Positions 56,501 through 63,802 of a stretch of 64,000 bases of DNA are shown here, piece by piece. Made by a program: the position numbers and the translations under genes. Position 1 is the stretch's first letter; each line of letters opens with the position of its first letter. Under the pieces are notes generated by a model. That model was not told where the DNA came from. It did no database searches and worked only from the letters and a program-made list of their open reading frames with translations. Origin of the DNA: Dendrolimus kikuchii (Eukaryota; Arthropoda; Insecta; Lepidoptera; Lasiocampidae); assembly GCA_019925095.2 (NCBI GenBank), contig CM034391.1, positions 5,794,551 to 5,858,550 on the forward strand, written 5' to 3'.

Positions 56501-58148
56501 TCGGGTGGAGACTTTGGGCCCATGGGGGCCAAGTGCCCACAAATTATTTAAAAATATTAAAAAACGTCTGGTCGATACAACAAGAGACCGGAAGGCTGGA
56601 ACTTACCTCGCTCAAAAGATTAGCCTCTGTATCCAGCGAGGTAATGCTGCCAGCCTTCTAGGTACAATGCCCAGCGAGAGTGGTCTGGTGGGGCTGGACG
56701 GGCTTTGATACAGGTTTTTTTTTTTTTAAGCTAGGTTTATTTATAGGATTATGCCCTGCTTTTTTATTTAGTTCTAGTTTTTAATTTTAGGTTTATTTTT
56801 CATACTGTAGTTTAGTTTTAGTATTTAATTGTATTTTTCAAAACTGTAATAATGATATTACACAGTTCACTTTTGTGTGTCAATTTGGATAAAGCGACCA
56901 AAGTGTTGAAGAGGGAATAAAATAATAATATAAATAAATATAATATCAGCCCAAAAATGCCCCACTGCTAGGCTCGGGCCTCCCATTATAGGGGGGAACG
57001 GACAGTATATCCGCCACGCTTGTCCAAGGCGGCTTGGCAGGTTTGACACATCGGTTATCTCGATATGCAGGTTGCATCACGATGTTTTCCGTTACCGTTG
57101 TTAGCACGTGGTAGTTGTAACAATATGCACATTAGATCAGAAAACTGACTAAGTGGTGCATGCGTTCTGGCCAGGATCGAACCAGCGCCCTTTGAGTTTG
57201 GGATGCATGCGCTAGCCATTACGCTACCACGATCTGTAATAAAATAATGAATTGTTGAAATAATATAAACGTTTCTGTATTAATGTATTATTATAAAAGC
57301 ATTCATAATAATACATTAAACACAATACAAGACATATTACAATATTAAAAATATTAATATTAAATTAAAATTTTGTTATATAGTGAATAAAATAGACGCA
57401 TTTAAATATTTAAGATATTCTAATGAAATTAAAATATACTATAAAACCTTTTTTATTGTGAACACAAAATGATCCATCTATAATAAAATTGAGTCGATGA
57501 ATATCATTAAATGTAGTCATATCCTTTCAATCTGCAACTTTCAACCAAATTGAGTTAATTTGGTTGAACCGCGTAATAGCAGCTCAAGTGTTAAGTCTAA
57601 TGTTAATATTGGCTATATCCGCTACTTCGTTCGAACGGGACTTTAAATTAATATTCTTATCTCCTGGGCCTTGCGAAATATCAAAATGAAATATCTACAG
57701 ACGAAATTTTATAAAATTCATATTTCATTTTCATCCCTAACATTTTTAATGAAATCCGTTGAGCTGTTCCGGGATGACTCGGAACGCCAGACCTTCATAC
57801 GTAATGACATACAAAATCGGTACTTTTTGGTTAGACATGGTACAAATAGCAGTTTTCACATCAATTTCGGCATTTATTTTGATATCACAAATAGACTGAT
57901 TTTATTAGTATACACAGATTTAGTCATTTAATATTATATGAAAGTTAGTAAGTTGAAATATTCGAGAGTTGTTCATTAATCTATTTTCCAATAGCAGAAA
58001 GACCAGATGAGAAGGTGTCCCGGCGTAACACGGTCCGAATGGGCATCAGGGTGCTCCAGGGACCCGGCAAGACAGCCCCACCAGCTGTATTACCACCTCG
58101 TTCACCACACCGCACGTTAAGTGCTCTGACACACCACAATGTTTTAAG
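41519..58148 (+). CDS. Arrestin, N-domain exons 1-5 (gene continues right)
   Basis: Five exons (41500-41550, 42753-42917, 49843-49963, 50464-50611, 57995-58148) with GT/AG introns join in phase to give about 206 residues. Arrestins bind phosphorylated GPCRs and stop G-protein signalling. The family hallmarks are in order: VFKKSSPNNKLTLYL (strand I), YGREDEEVMGLKF, IKRLGSNAFPF, PPSVQL, and RRNTVRMGIRVLQ, whose TVR arginine aligns with the phosphate-sensor Arg175 of vertebrate visual arrestin. Differences from Arr1, Arr2 and Kurtz (RDLVVE for RDFVD; DRIHG for PIDG) mean I cannot name the paralogue. The C-domain (another ~180-200 residues) is not seen. Introns are loaded with transposons. Confidence 0.9.
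41705..42220 (+). repeat. ~95 bp minisatellite, about six diverged units
   Basis: Units start near 41711, 41800, 41888, 41983, 42080 and 42154. Shared words are AAATCCGGTGTGGAATTAAT, 'gcgcgtagttctatg', 'gagtttcataggttacaata' and 'cttgcggaaataaaat'. It lies in arrestin intron 1, 155 bp behind the first coding exon. Confidence 0.85.
42200..42475 (+). repeat. Interspersed repeat family Z, A-tailed
   Basis: 'cagagtttttggcgggaacc', 'gtgctgtgcagttttatttt', 'atgtgaactgtatagtcaaa', 'ttgccaagccataaacttaa', then A-run. Its start overlaps the last minisatellite unit, hinting that the tandem array is the 5' region of this family. A second copy is at 54985-55295. Confidence 0.7.
42548..42690 (-). repeat. 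RTE-type LINE 3' tail
   Basis: ATACATACATACATAGCTTC, 'cgccaattcccttgcggggt', 'aggcttattcttacacacct'; same tail as 20390-20745. Confidence 0.8.
42753..42917 (+). CDS. Arrestin exon 2
   Basis: Acceptor TTTCAG|GG and donor TTAG|GTGAGT. Starts with the third base of the split Arg codon, then VFKKSSPNNKLTLYLASRDL and LHAEPECLENKKLYGQVTLT; ends with two bases of the Arg completed by exon 3. Encodes the first beta strands of the N-domain. Confidence 0.93.
43402..43853 (-). mobile_element. SINE-like retroposon (family A), carrying an insert
   Basis: From TTTTTTTTATTGCATGAGAT to CTCCGTTCATGCACGGAT. It is contiguous with other copies once the 126 bp insert and one 13 bp duplicate are set aside. Confidence 0.92.
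43568..43693 (+). mobile_element. 126 bp Penelope-derived hairpin with 13 bp TSD
   Basis: Flanked by ACAAGTCAAGGTT on both sides (43555-43567; 43694-43706). The first ~30 bases match the 5' terminus of the Penelope-like element at 36901-38074. The rest is a perfect 39-bp inverted repeat (43600-43638 and 43655-43693) around a 16-base loop, made of the element's two inverted termini. No coding. It is an extreme internal-deletion derivative that nevertheless inserted. Confidence 0.93.
44190..44496. other. AT-rich intron sequence
   Basis: Intron 2 of the arrestin gene; no exon or repeat recognised. Confidence 0.4.
44497..44790 (+). pseudogene. Retroelement C-terminal module, degenerate
   Basis: One frame gives ATCVDTALSHFP, then GEDVKRRKYEALGNGSIFVP and a stop; a second frame resumes VETFGPWGSSAKSF, DQKAGSYFAQQ. 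It is the same module as 56355-56708 and 60670-61023, with a frameshift near 44655 and an early stop. Confidence 0.78.
45049..45145. mobile_element. Small fold-back MITE (family H)
   Basis: CATCTCATTCATAGAAAGTT pairs with CTCTATGAAATGAAGATG; centre 'tcttctttaaaaaccataaagaag'. Partner of the 12230-12324 copy. Confidence 0.72.
45222..45485 (-). mobile_element. ORF-less Penelope-derived palindromic element
   Basis: Two inverted termini (ACTACGTTTTAACGGT... and ...AACCGTTAAAAAGTAG) with longer arms than the 43568 copy, meeting near 45335-45350. Each arm carries ATTCCGACxTTTCGACC and the GATCACGG stem. The right side continues into the same 'gtcgcaaaaacttaaga' 5' terminus. No coding remains. Confidence 0.82.
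45369..45389 (+). ncRNA. Degenerate hammerhead-like core
   Basis: CTGAAAAG-CGGT-CGAAACGTC resembles the CUGAUGA...CGAAAC(GUC) core of hammerhead ribozymes, which are known in Penelope terminal repeats. The conserved UGA of the first box is changed (CUGAAAA), so catalysis is doubtful. A variant (CTGAAATG-TGGC-CGAAACGTC) can be read on minus near 61970-61990. Confidence 0.35.
45854..45887. repeat. Perfect 15-bp-arm GC-rich hairpin
   Basis: GCTAGCTACCCCCAT-TGGT-ATGGGGGTAGCTAGC. Isolated in AT-rich intron sequence; probably the terminal stem of a repeat. Confidence 0.9.
46002..47286 (+). mobile_element. mariner element, mori/cecropia type, copy 2
   Basis: 1,285 bp with inverted ends (ATAGGATGGGG and CCCCAACCTAA) and TA duplications (46000-46001; 47287-47288). 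Sits in arrestin intron 2 in the sense orientation. Confidence 0.94.
46185..47209 (+). pseudogene. mariner transposase, broken (copy 2)
   Basis: Starts MSESN then TAA at codon 6 (a GAA in copy 1), and lacks one T near 46330 relative to copy 1 (CGTTTCAATCC), shifting the frame in the HTH region. From 46415 the frame is open for 264 codons: GDKKWITYDKN (first Asp), HHDNARPHTS (second), HPPYSPDLARTDFHLF (third), DD34D. The catalytic domain is intact but the DNA-binding region is not linked to it. Confidence 0.92.
47290..48035. other. AT-rich intron sequence
   Basis: No exon or repeat recognised; the longest open frames here have no domain. Confidence 0.4.
48040..48128 (+). repeat. Helitron-like repeat end
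   Basis: 'atctacgcgtgcgaagccac' and 'gggcaacagctagtaaat': the CTAGT end preceded by GC-rich inverted motif typical of lepidopteran non-autonomous repeats. Confidence 0.5.
48184..48343 (+). repeat. 40 bp x 4 tandem repeat
   Basis: Four consecutive 40-base units beginning CAAAATTTTGGAGGTGTATG, CAAAATGTTGAGGATGTATG, CAAAATTTTGAGGGTATATG and CAAAAACTGGAAGGTGTATG. All have GGAC(C/T) and end in (C/T)AGATT. A fifth partial unit follows. Confidence 0.95.
48925..49100 (+). repeat. Repeat family X, truncated
   Basis: 'cgatggagaatacgaagcat', 'gatgcggttttcgctgatcg', 'ttaggcttaaaatctggcgt'. Confidence 0.62.
49172..49595 (+). mobile_element. tRNA-derived SINE with family A tail
   Basis: Head: GTGTAGTTGAGCGGGCTAAG (A-box-like) and CGGGTTCGATTCCTGGCATG (good B box). 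Body to about 49480, then the tail of family A (GCGACGGTAACCGCTTTCCA ... AAAAAAAA). It shows that a tRNA-headed SINE and family A use the same 3' end, as SINE/LINE pairs do. Lies in arrestin intron 2, about 250 bp before exon 3. Confidence 0.82.
49843..49963 (+). CDS. Arrestin exon 3
   Basis: Acceptor ATTTCAG and donor CAA|GTAAGA. Completes Arg then YGREDEEVMGLKF, ending REPNTPLQ in phase 0. YGREDxxVMG is one of the most conserved arrestin motifs. Confidence 0.94.
50464..50611 (+). CDS. Arrestin exon 4
   Basis: Acceptor TTCTTAG and donor ATCG|GTAAGT. Encodes DALIKRLGSNAFPFQLEL, then PPSVQLVPAKQYHG and SYDVRAYI plus one base. (L)xKxLGxNAxPF is a strong arrestin signature. Intron 3 before it is only 500 bp. 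Confidence 0.94.
50822..50958 (+). mobile_element. MITE family G
   Basis: TTGGCCGGTTCCTTTACCTT at left and TATAGGTACCGGCCAA at right are inverted. Interior 'caagctccataaaagtaatg' and 'aaatcaaccgatggtaggca' match the 63803 copy in reverse. Confidence 0.78.
51000..51595. other. AT-rich intron sequence
   Basis: Arrestin intron 4; no exon recognised. Confidence 0.4.
51600..51960 (+). repeat. Repeat mosaic (family Z start and 18480-type)
   Basis: 'agttttattttctaaaaatg' resembles family Z; then 'ttatctgtcaaagtttaacg' and 'tctgcatgaaacggtcaata' match 18480-18670 and 54640-54790. Confidence 0.5.
51961..54000. other. AT-rich intron sequence, nothing recognised
   Basis: About 2 kb of arrestin intron 4 without a supportable feature. 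A short CACACA run is at 52555; the GC-rich spot at 53460-53520 has no coding match. Confidence 0.45.
54001..54110 (-). repeat. 3' UTR scrap of the LGPWG retroelement
   Basis: 'ccctcaagactataagtaga' and 'atactgagcctagatcaccg' match the region just beyond the coding end of the minus-strand copy at 60640-60720. Confidence 0.65.
54640..54795 (+). repeat. Interspersed repeat related to 51800
   Basis: 'gtcaataactatgacattag' and 'cacagatgaggctcgagctt' match the end of the 51800-51960 block. Confidence 0.45.
54985..55295 (+). repeat. Interspersed repeat family Z, A-tailed
   Basis: 'gagtttttggcgggcactga', 'tgtgaactgtatagtcaaat', 'acaagaactccgttgaatgg', 'ttgccaagccataaacctaa'. Aligns end to end with 42200-42475. 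Confidence 0.75.
55433..55695 (+). repeat. Helitron-like repeat family Y
   Basis: 'tagagtttgccccgtagcta', 'aacaaagaaactaagtccat', 'cgagtcgaagccaacctgat', 'gttgtttatgacaacgtagg'. Second copy of 34412-34850. Confidence 0.68.
55700..56340. other. AT-rich intron sequence
   Basis: No exon or matched repeat seen. Confidence 0.4.
56341..56720 (+). pseudogene. Retroelement C-terminal module (LGPWG type)
   Basis: About 120 codons open: WDVTCVDTLAPSHLQES, AENLKWLKYANL, VETLGPWGPSAHKLF, KAGTYLAQKISLCIQRGNAA, SLLGTMP. This module (WDxTCxDTLAxSH, VETLGPWG, QRGNAASLLGT) recurs as the C-terminus of invertebrate retroelement polyproteins. Only this 3' end is present, followed by a T/A-rich UTR. Inside arrestin intron 4; best preserved of four copies. 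Confidence 0.75.
56942..57236 (-). mobile_element. tRNA-derived SINE (second family)
   Basis: Read on minus: GATCGTGGTAGCGTAATGGC (A box), GCGCTGGTTCGATCCTGGCC (B box), then a body ending 'gggcatttttgggctgatat'. Clear pol III boxes and a tail common to lepidopteran non-LTR ends. Adjacent (ATAA)n at left is the poly-A-like tail. Confidence 0.82.
57240..57990. other. AT-rich intron sequence
   Basis: No exon recognised before exon 5. The part near 57545-57660 looks like an old interspersed repeat. Confidence 0.4.
57995..58148 (+). CDS. Arrestin exon 5
   Basis: Two tandem NAG acceptors (TAG to 57994, CAG to 57997) would add or omit one codon. Encodes (A)ERPDEKVSRRNTVRMGIRVL then QGPGKTAPPAVLPPRSPHR, ending in phase 2 at a TTAAG|GTAATT donor. 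The TVR arginine and following IR are the polar-core/phosphate-sensor region. The proline-rich end is unlike typical arrestins here. Confidence 0.88.
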
Positions 58149-58199
58149 GTAATTAGATTTTTAGAAGAGATTTGTAATAACTAAATAATAGGTCACGTC

Positions 58200-58415
58200 T
58201 GCTGCAGGACAGCTGGCTGATGGAGCATACGAGTCCTGGATTGGAGAACGCGTCTCGGTAAACGTAGTGACGCCCTTCAGCTCGATGGACCGACAACCTG
58301 TGCAAGGTCGCCAGTTACCGCTGAATGAGGAAATCAGAGTACAGCGATGAGTGACGTAGACTTGGGGAGGCCTACGTCCAGCAGTGGATTGCGAATAGCT
58401 GACGACGAAATACTA
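58200..58415 (+). repeat. LINE 3' end fragment
   Basis: 'gctggctgatggagcatacg', 'gacgcccttcagctcgatgg', 'gaggcctacgtccagcagtg', 'gaatagctgacgacgaaata'. Best copy of the type at 8345 and 8670; the coding frame is decayed. Confidence 0.62.
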
Positions 58416-58649
58416 GGATGGAGAAGGGATACGGACAAAACTTACAACAAATTCTATTCTTTTTACATATAAAAGAAAAGGCATTATAATAACACGTTAT
58501 CATCTAACTTTTAAAATATTATTATAACAATAATTTTAATTACTTTTCAAACAATAATTAATGCGCTATTTGATTCATTTACTTATGACGACATAACTAA
58601 GTAATTTTATGGCCTTCATTCACATATAATAATCGCACCATATTTTCAG

Positions 58650-58789
58650 CGTGTCATAGTTAAAACCGGCGACGAAGATGCGCAAGCGCAGCTCGCCGTC
58701 GGGTGCACCTGCGCGACACAACGGGTCTCACCCGTGGACACGCACCCGAGTCGTTCGATCGGCAGTGCCGCTTAATGACCTTCCTAAAA
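58650..58789 (+). other. GC-rich exon-like block, unassigned
   Basis: Starts after TATTTTCAG and runs GC-rich to a TAA at 58772-58774 (frame RVIVKTGDEDAQAQLAVG...). It looks like an exon in composition, but its open frame is phase 0 while arrestin exon 5 ends in phase 2, where a TAG appears at once. No arrestin C-domain motif is visible. Left unassigned. Confidence 0.25.
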
Positions 58790-59436
58790 ATGCTATTACA
58801 CGAGCAACTAAAATTACTCAATCCCAGTCAATTCTCGTCAACTATGACCTTACAACTACATCAAGCAATTTACGGCGATGGCAATATGTAGCAAGCTGTA
58901 GCTGAGCTACGGCCACACAATACCATGCAAGATGGAGCGACTTAAAAATTAACCACCCTTCTGCCCCCGCCGCCAACCTGAACCTCTCGCGAAAACGAGA
59001 CGTAGTTATACGTATAATTGCCCGTGTAATAAGCACCTTTACACAGGCAATTTTTTGAGTAATTATTGCTTAGCAACAGTAAAGGATCAATCTGGACCAA
59101 TTCTAATAAAATGCGGCAATTGTTTCGGGAATATTGCTTCATATATTCAACATTTCCAACATCCAATCGGTTTGGAAATTTTTAGGTAATTTCCTTTTTA
59201 TTTCGTTTAAACGTATAATTACATCTCGTTTTCGCGAGAGGTACAGGCCGGCGGCGGAGGCGGGGGGGACCTAATTTTTAAGTTGCTCCATATTGCATGG
59301 TATTGTGTGGCCGTAGCTCAACAACAGCTTGTTATATATTGCCATCGCCCTAAATTGCTTGATGTTGTCGTGACGTCATATTTGACGATAATTGTCCAGG
59401 ATTGAGCAATTGTACTTGCTCGTGTAAGAGCATCTT
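58790..59436. mobile_element. Head-to-head pair of family T MITEs
   Basis: 58790-59033 is an inverted partial copy (GCTATTACACGAGCAACTAA..., CTCTCGCGAAAACGAGACG); 59034-59436 is a direct copy (TTACACAGGCAATTTTTTGA ... TTGCTCGTGTAAGAGC). Compare the single complete element at 31607-32065. Confidence 0.8.
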
Positions 59437-59439
59437 AAG

Positions 59440-60020
59440 AGCACCTTAAGTGTACGGCGTACATACCGTGTCGAAAAATAAAATAATTATATTCTTCTTA
59501 TAGAAGTGCGTCTATTTTAATAATTGCTCGATATTCTTCAATAGTACGATATTACGACTTAAATTATATTTATCGTGAACTCTAATATAAAAACTCCTTC
59601 AATATTTGTGAGTGTCATTCGATGTTAGAAGGCTACGCCGCCAACGCCGAACACTCAAAACTCCACACTTTCGTACGAAATCTATGAAGCTGAGATGTTT
59701 TGTAAGATCATAAAAAGTATATCTTAGTTGACTTATCCGCTCCCCTATTAGTAAAACGTATCGTACGTACTACGCACTTTCTTCTAATATTAAGTATATA
59801 GGTTTTGCAATCCAATGGAAGATGAGCGGACTTGACTCGTGGTTGAACGTGTGATACGCACACATTGCTATAGTGTACTTATCTGACGCAAAAATCAGGT
59901 TGTGAACGTCTTGGTCAAAAATACCCGCTTTGAGTCTCACGCACACACAGATACATATTCACAACAAGTAATTGCGAGAATGTACAAATATTTCCAGTAT
60001 CTTAACAAATAAAGATTAAT
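59440..60020. other. AT-rich stretch, nothing recognised
   Basis: No gene or repeat supported. Confidence 0.4.
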
Positions 60021-60027
60021 GACCAAT

Positions 60028-60071
60028 GATATACGTGACCCATTAATTATCATTAATGGGTCACGTATATC
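60028..60071. repeat. Perfect 20-bp-arm palindrome at SINE head
   Basis: Arms 60028-60047 and 60052-60071 are exact reverse complements around TATC. The right arm runs into the SINE's first bases (ATATCCGTG). Confidence 0.95.
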
Positions 60072-60385
60072 CGTGTAAGAACGGAGAAAGAATAAAATTT
60101 CCTGCGGTCGGGCGGCCTGTCGCAAGAGGCGACTAAATAACTCGCAGCCAGGTGGTACGGTATTTACCGGTCTGGATGGCTACCACCTCTGGTCTAGAGT
60201 ATGCCGCCTTAACAGCTTTGAGTTCTGTTCCGGCATTACTGGCCAGGTTCCAGTATCCCTTAAGAGAGCAGCAGCGCATTTGTAACGCCTTTGGTGTTGC
60301 AAATGTCTATAGGCGATGGTAGGTAGCCGCTTAAGATCAGGTGGGCGGCCATCTGTTTGTCTGCTGAACTCATGCAATAAAAAAG
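60068..60385 (+). mobile_element. SINE-like retroposon (family A), full length
   Basis: ATCCGTGTAAGAACGGAGAA to CTCATGCAATAAAAAAG. Small internal changes near 60320 (GGTAGGTAGCCGCTTAAG). Confidence 0.88.
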
Positions 60386-60496
60386 AGGTGAGGAATGTTC
60401 AATAGATTTTATTCAAAACAATATTAGTATTTTTAAAATATAATCTAAAGAAATAGTACAATAACTTTATAAACTTATACAATAAAAGAAGACTTA

Positions 60497-60625
60497 CATA
60501 CATACATACATAACTTCACGCCAGTTCCCTTGCGGGGTAGGCACGAGCAACAGAGCGCCATTCAGGCTTATTCTTACACACCTCACTTGCTTCTTTGACA
60601 TTCATAGCTCTTGTCATCAAAAGAA
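60497..60625 (-). repeat. RTE-type LINE 3' tail
   Basis: TACATACATACATAACTTCA, 'cgccagttcccttgcggggt', 'aggcttattcttacacacct'. Confidence 0.82.
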
Positions 60626-60639
60626 GACTTAACTTATTT

Positions 60640-61030
60640 ATATTGTATTCTACCCATAGTCCCTCGAGACTATAAGTAGAATACTGTCCCTAGATTACAG
60701 TTTTCTATGGTTAAGGTGCCCAGAAGGCTGGCTACGTTTCCTCGCTGGATCACCATACCGATCCGTTGTCCGAGGTAGGCACCAGCCCTCTGATCATCTG
60801 AAGAGTCACTAAGTCCTTTTGATAGATTTTGGTAGAGCCTCATGGCCTCAGAACCCCACGGTCCAAGCTTTTCAACAGGAAACCGCACAAACATATAACT
60901 CTCATTGAGGGTTGCACATTTGCGCCGCTTGAGTGACCCAGCTGTTTCCGCCGCGGAACCGGCTGTTCTAGACGTGTTTGGTAAATGGGATGCGGCGAAC
61001 GTGTTCACACAGGTTGCAAACAATATTCCT
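60640..61030 (-). pseudogene. Retroelement C-terminal module (LGPWG type)
   Basis: Minus strand, 117 codons open: VNTFAASHLPNTSRTAGSAA, LKRRKCATLNESYMF, PVEKLGPWGSEAMRLYQNL, QRAGAYLGQRIGMVIQRGNV, ASLLGTL. Same module as 56341-56720 but diverged (about half the residues shared), so a different, older insertion. Nothing of the RT is left. Confidence 0.75.
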
Positions 61031-61375
61031 TGAATGTGTAAAAATTCAAACTACATTAGGCTAAGAAAGCATTGATGTTTTTCAAAAACTTCATAACATA
61101 AAATATAGAGGGGATGGGGAGGATTTACACAATTTTTACAACTTTGAAAGCGAATATCTCTCATCGTTTATTTTATTTTTCGGAAGCTAAGTTTACTGCA
61201 CACGACTATGTATGTATACTGAAAAATATTCAACATTCGATTACATGCATAGCTATCCACTTCTACTTTTTTACTCAAATTCAAATTTTTTTATTCAAAA
61301 TAAGTTCCACTGGAGAAGACTTTTTGAAGGTCATACATTTAAGTTAAAATTTAATTTTACTTGCTATTCTATGTA

Positions 61376-61450
61376 CGCCTCTTCGCAACGTGTTATTGCT
61401 GTTAAGGAGAAGAAACGGCAAGAAACTCCCCAGCACACGTCTAGCAAAAA
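61376..61450 (+). repeat. Shared short motif (also 10165 and 37109)
   Basis: CTCTTCGCAACGTGTTATTG, 'ggagaagaaacggcaagaaa', 'ctccccagcacacgtctagc'. Confidence 0.6.
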
Positions 61451-61904
61451 ATTGTTTTTCTTTATATTTCTTATTCTATTTATATCTCAAGTTCTTTTTT
61501 TTTACATTTTAGGCGTATATTACAGAATAATTTTTCGAAGAATTATATATATATCAGCATTTAAATATCATATTCCTAGTGAATTTTGTTTATATAGGGC
61601 CCCTATCTTCTAATGACTGTGCCTGTGGCTACGCAAACGTCAATTTGAGCAAGCTTATTATGCTAAGGAGGCAACAAACTCGTCATAGGTAAACTAGTCA
61701 TTTTAATTCAATGTTTCCGAGGGTTACCATTAAGCGATTATATAAATGGTTACAGCAATACGAACTGACGCAGTCCGGGGTTGCTCACTTGGGCAGAAAT
61801 AATCCACATCATCCTACTTCACTGAATTCATGCTGTCTGTGGTACAAGTTAAAGAATTTAAACGATTTATTAAATAACTATCAAAGTAAAGGAAGATCAA
61901 TTGA
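61451..61904. other. AT-rich stretch, nothing recognised
   Basis: No gene or repeat supported. Confidence 0.4.
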
Positions 61905-62125
61905 TATATAATAAAACTAAATTTTAACGGTTTTAAACGCGGTATTTTATTTGATTATTATAATTCCGACGTTTCGGCCACATTTCAGTAGCCGTTATCA
62001 CGAAAGACAAAGGTGTCAAGTATCAATGCGTATTGTTCAAGTTTTTTTTTAGCCTTAATTATTTAGTTTTCGTTTTTATTTATGGTTGTTGTTTACTCTA
62101 TTGGAGCCTAATTTAATTAACTAGT
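61905..62125 (+). mobile_element. Penelope-like terminal repeat, single arm
   Basis: 'ttttaacggttttaaacgcg', 'attccgacgtttcggccac', 'cagtagccgttatcacgaaa', 'gtgtcaagtatcaatgcgta', ending 'ttggagcctaatttaat'. It matches the left terminus and adjacent UTR of 36901-38074. No coding. Confidence 0.75.
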
Positions 62126-62309
62126 CGCGAAAACATAAAGTACTCAATTAATGAGAAAATAGTCTGAATCAATGTTAACAATTGATTATAATTCTGTAGA
62201 AAATTAAAGTTAAACATACTTACAAATAAATCCTTAAAAATAAATAAACTATACTATAAATAAAGCTACACCTACAAAATAATATAAATCTATAAATAAA
62301 AAATTGACT

Positions 62310-62425
62310 CCAAATCGCTGTCGGCGGGGAGCGTGCCCAAAATGCTGGCCGCATTTCCGCGTTGGCTGGCAACGCTGATGCGTTGTCCTAGGTGCAAGCC
62401 AGCCTTTTGGTCAATTAATAGATTT
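62310..62425 (-). pseudogene. Retroelement C-terminal scrap (LGPWG type)
   Basis: Minus strand reads AGLHLGQRISVASQRGNAAS then ILGTLPADS, the last part of the module at 56341-56720. Confidence 0.72.
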
Positions 62426-62940
62426 TATATTTAAAAAAAAACACAAAATTACATACATAAATTATGTGCGAAGAAGACAATTGAATTTGTGAAATTTATT
62501 GCGTCCACCAATTTTATACGGCTATTATTTCACGTTTGATCCGATACAATAAAGTTTAATTATCTTGAATCTTTTATTACTTGTACCATACATATTTAGA
62601 GGCCATATTTGGGTCAATTCTTTCCATGTAGGTAGATTACCAGCCCTGGCGTAAATAAGCTATGAAAATATAACGATCATGCATAATTGTTACTGATATC
62701 TTCATATATCTGATATGTTTCTACATCTTTAGACAGGACTCAAAAAATATAACGATATTTACTGATAAACATGTTTATTCTAGCCGATAGGTGGTGACAT
62801 GGTCAGTTACAAAGTTGACTTATATGTAGATATGTATTTTGTGAGTCCAGCAATCATGGAGTATTATTGCTTGCTTTTATTCTCAAGAATCCGTGTGTAA
62901 ATTACAGAAACTGTAAACTTTGGACATCTTTACCGAATAA
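62426..62940. other. AT-rich stretch, nothing recognised
   Basis: No gene or repeat supported. Confidence 0.4.
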
Positions 62941-62944
62941 TTCA

Positions 62945-63350
62945 CTGTGGGGGCTAGAACTCTCGCTGGTCTTCTTTCTTTTAGCCATTTGAGGCGACGA
63001 GGAGGTTGGAACCTCGAGGAGGACCACTTTGCCCCGGCTTCTATTCGACTAGCAACTACCCGTCGGTGGCGGGGTTTGGAGCAGTTGGAGCCTTCCCTCA
63101 TAACGGTGGTCTGTCAACGGCTCTCGGCCTGCAGCTTAGTTGGCCATTCGTTGGCGTTCGGTGGCCATCTCGGGTGTTGGGTATCCATCCATGGCTGCTG
63201 GTGGCCTGTCAGGCATTTTGTGATCTTCGCGACCTCGTAATATCACCCTGAGCGAGCGTGTCAGATCGCGGGAGGTCGGCAGTCAAGTGCGAGGGCTAGC
63301 ACGCAGTTGGCCGGTTTTATCTGTATTCTGTTTCCTGCTACCCCGACAAT
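62945..63350 (+). other. GC-rich block, probable mobile-element part
   Basis: About 400 bp much richer in G+C than its neighbours, with overlapping open frames on both strands (AGLLSFSHLRRRGGWNLEED on plus). None has a recognised domain. It directly precedes the RTE-type LINE end, so it may belong to another truncated retroelement. Confidence 0.35.
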
Positions 63351-63404
63351 TTTTAGAAAAGAATTCCTATGACATTTATATATCTATAGTTATATTATAA
63401 TGAG

Positions 63405-63745
63405 GCGAGAGAGAGTGTCGGGGTGAAGGTAAGGAAAGGAATGCTCCGGTGGTTCGGGCATGTGGAAAGAATTCATGATGAAAGAATGACTAAACAGATA
63501 TACAATGCAAAAGTGGATGGATGCAGAAGTCGTGGAAGGCCACGACACACCTTCCATGATCAAATTGATCGTGTACTAGCAGAAGGTGATGTCAGGAGCC
63601 TTAAGAACAGACGAGCTTGCATGACAAGAGTTATGAATATCAAAGAGGCAAGTGAGGTGTGTAAGAATAAGCCTAAATGGCACTTTGTTGTTCGTGCCTA
63701 CCCCGCAAGGGAACTGGCGTGAAGTTATGTATGTATGTATGTATA
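63405..63745 (+). pseudogene. RTE-type LINE C-terminus with tandem tail
   Basis: VKVRKGMLRWFGHVERIHDE, YNAKVDGCRSRGRPRHTFHD, QIDRVLAEGDVRSLKNRRAC, KPKWHFVVRAYPAREL, then the TGA and (TATG)n. It is almost identical to 20390-20745 on the other strand, hence recent activity. 5'-truncated; RT domain absent. Confidence 0.87.
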
Positions 63746-63802
63746 TTATAATCAAACTTAAAAGTATCGTGGTAAAAATGTTTCAAAAATACACCTGTTT
63801 AA

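Noticed and set aside
57160..57236. Possible tRNA gene on minus strand
   Set aside because: It has A and B boxes but continues into a SINE body with a LINE-like tail; it does not fold as a complete tRNA.
58650..58789. Arrestin exon 6 candidate
   Set aside because: Good acceptor and GC content, but the phase that continues exon 5 meets TAG at the third codon and the open phase lacks arrestin motifs.
62947..63251. Two overlapping plus-strand ORFs of 80-97 codons
   Set aside because: GC-rich block open in several frames at once; no domain recognised, no splice or codon evidence.
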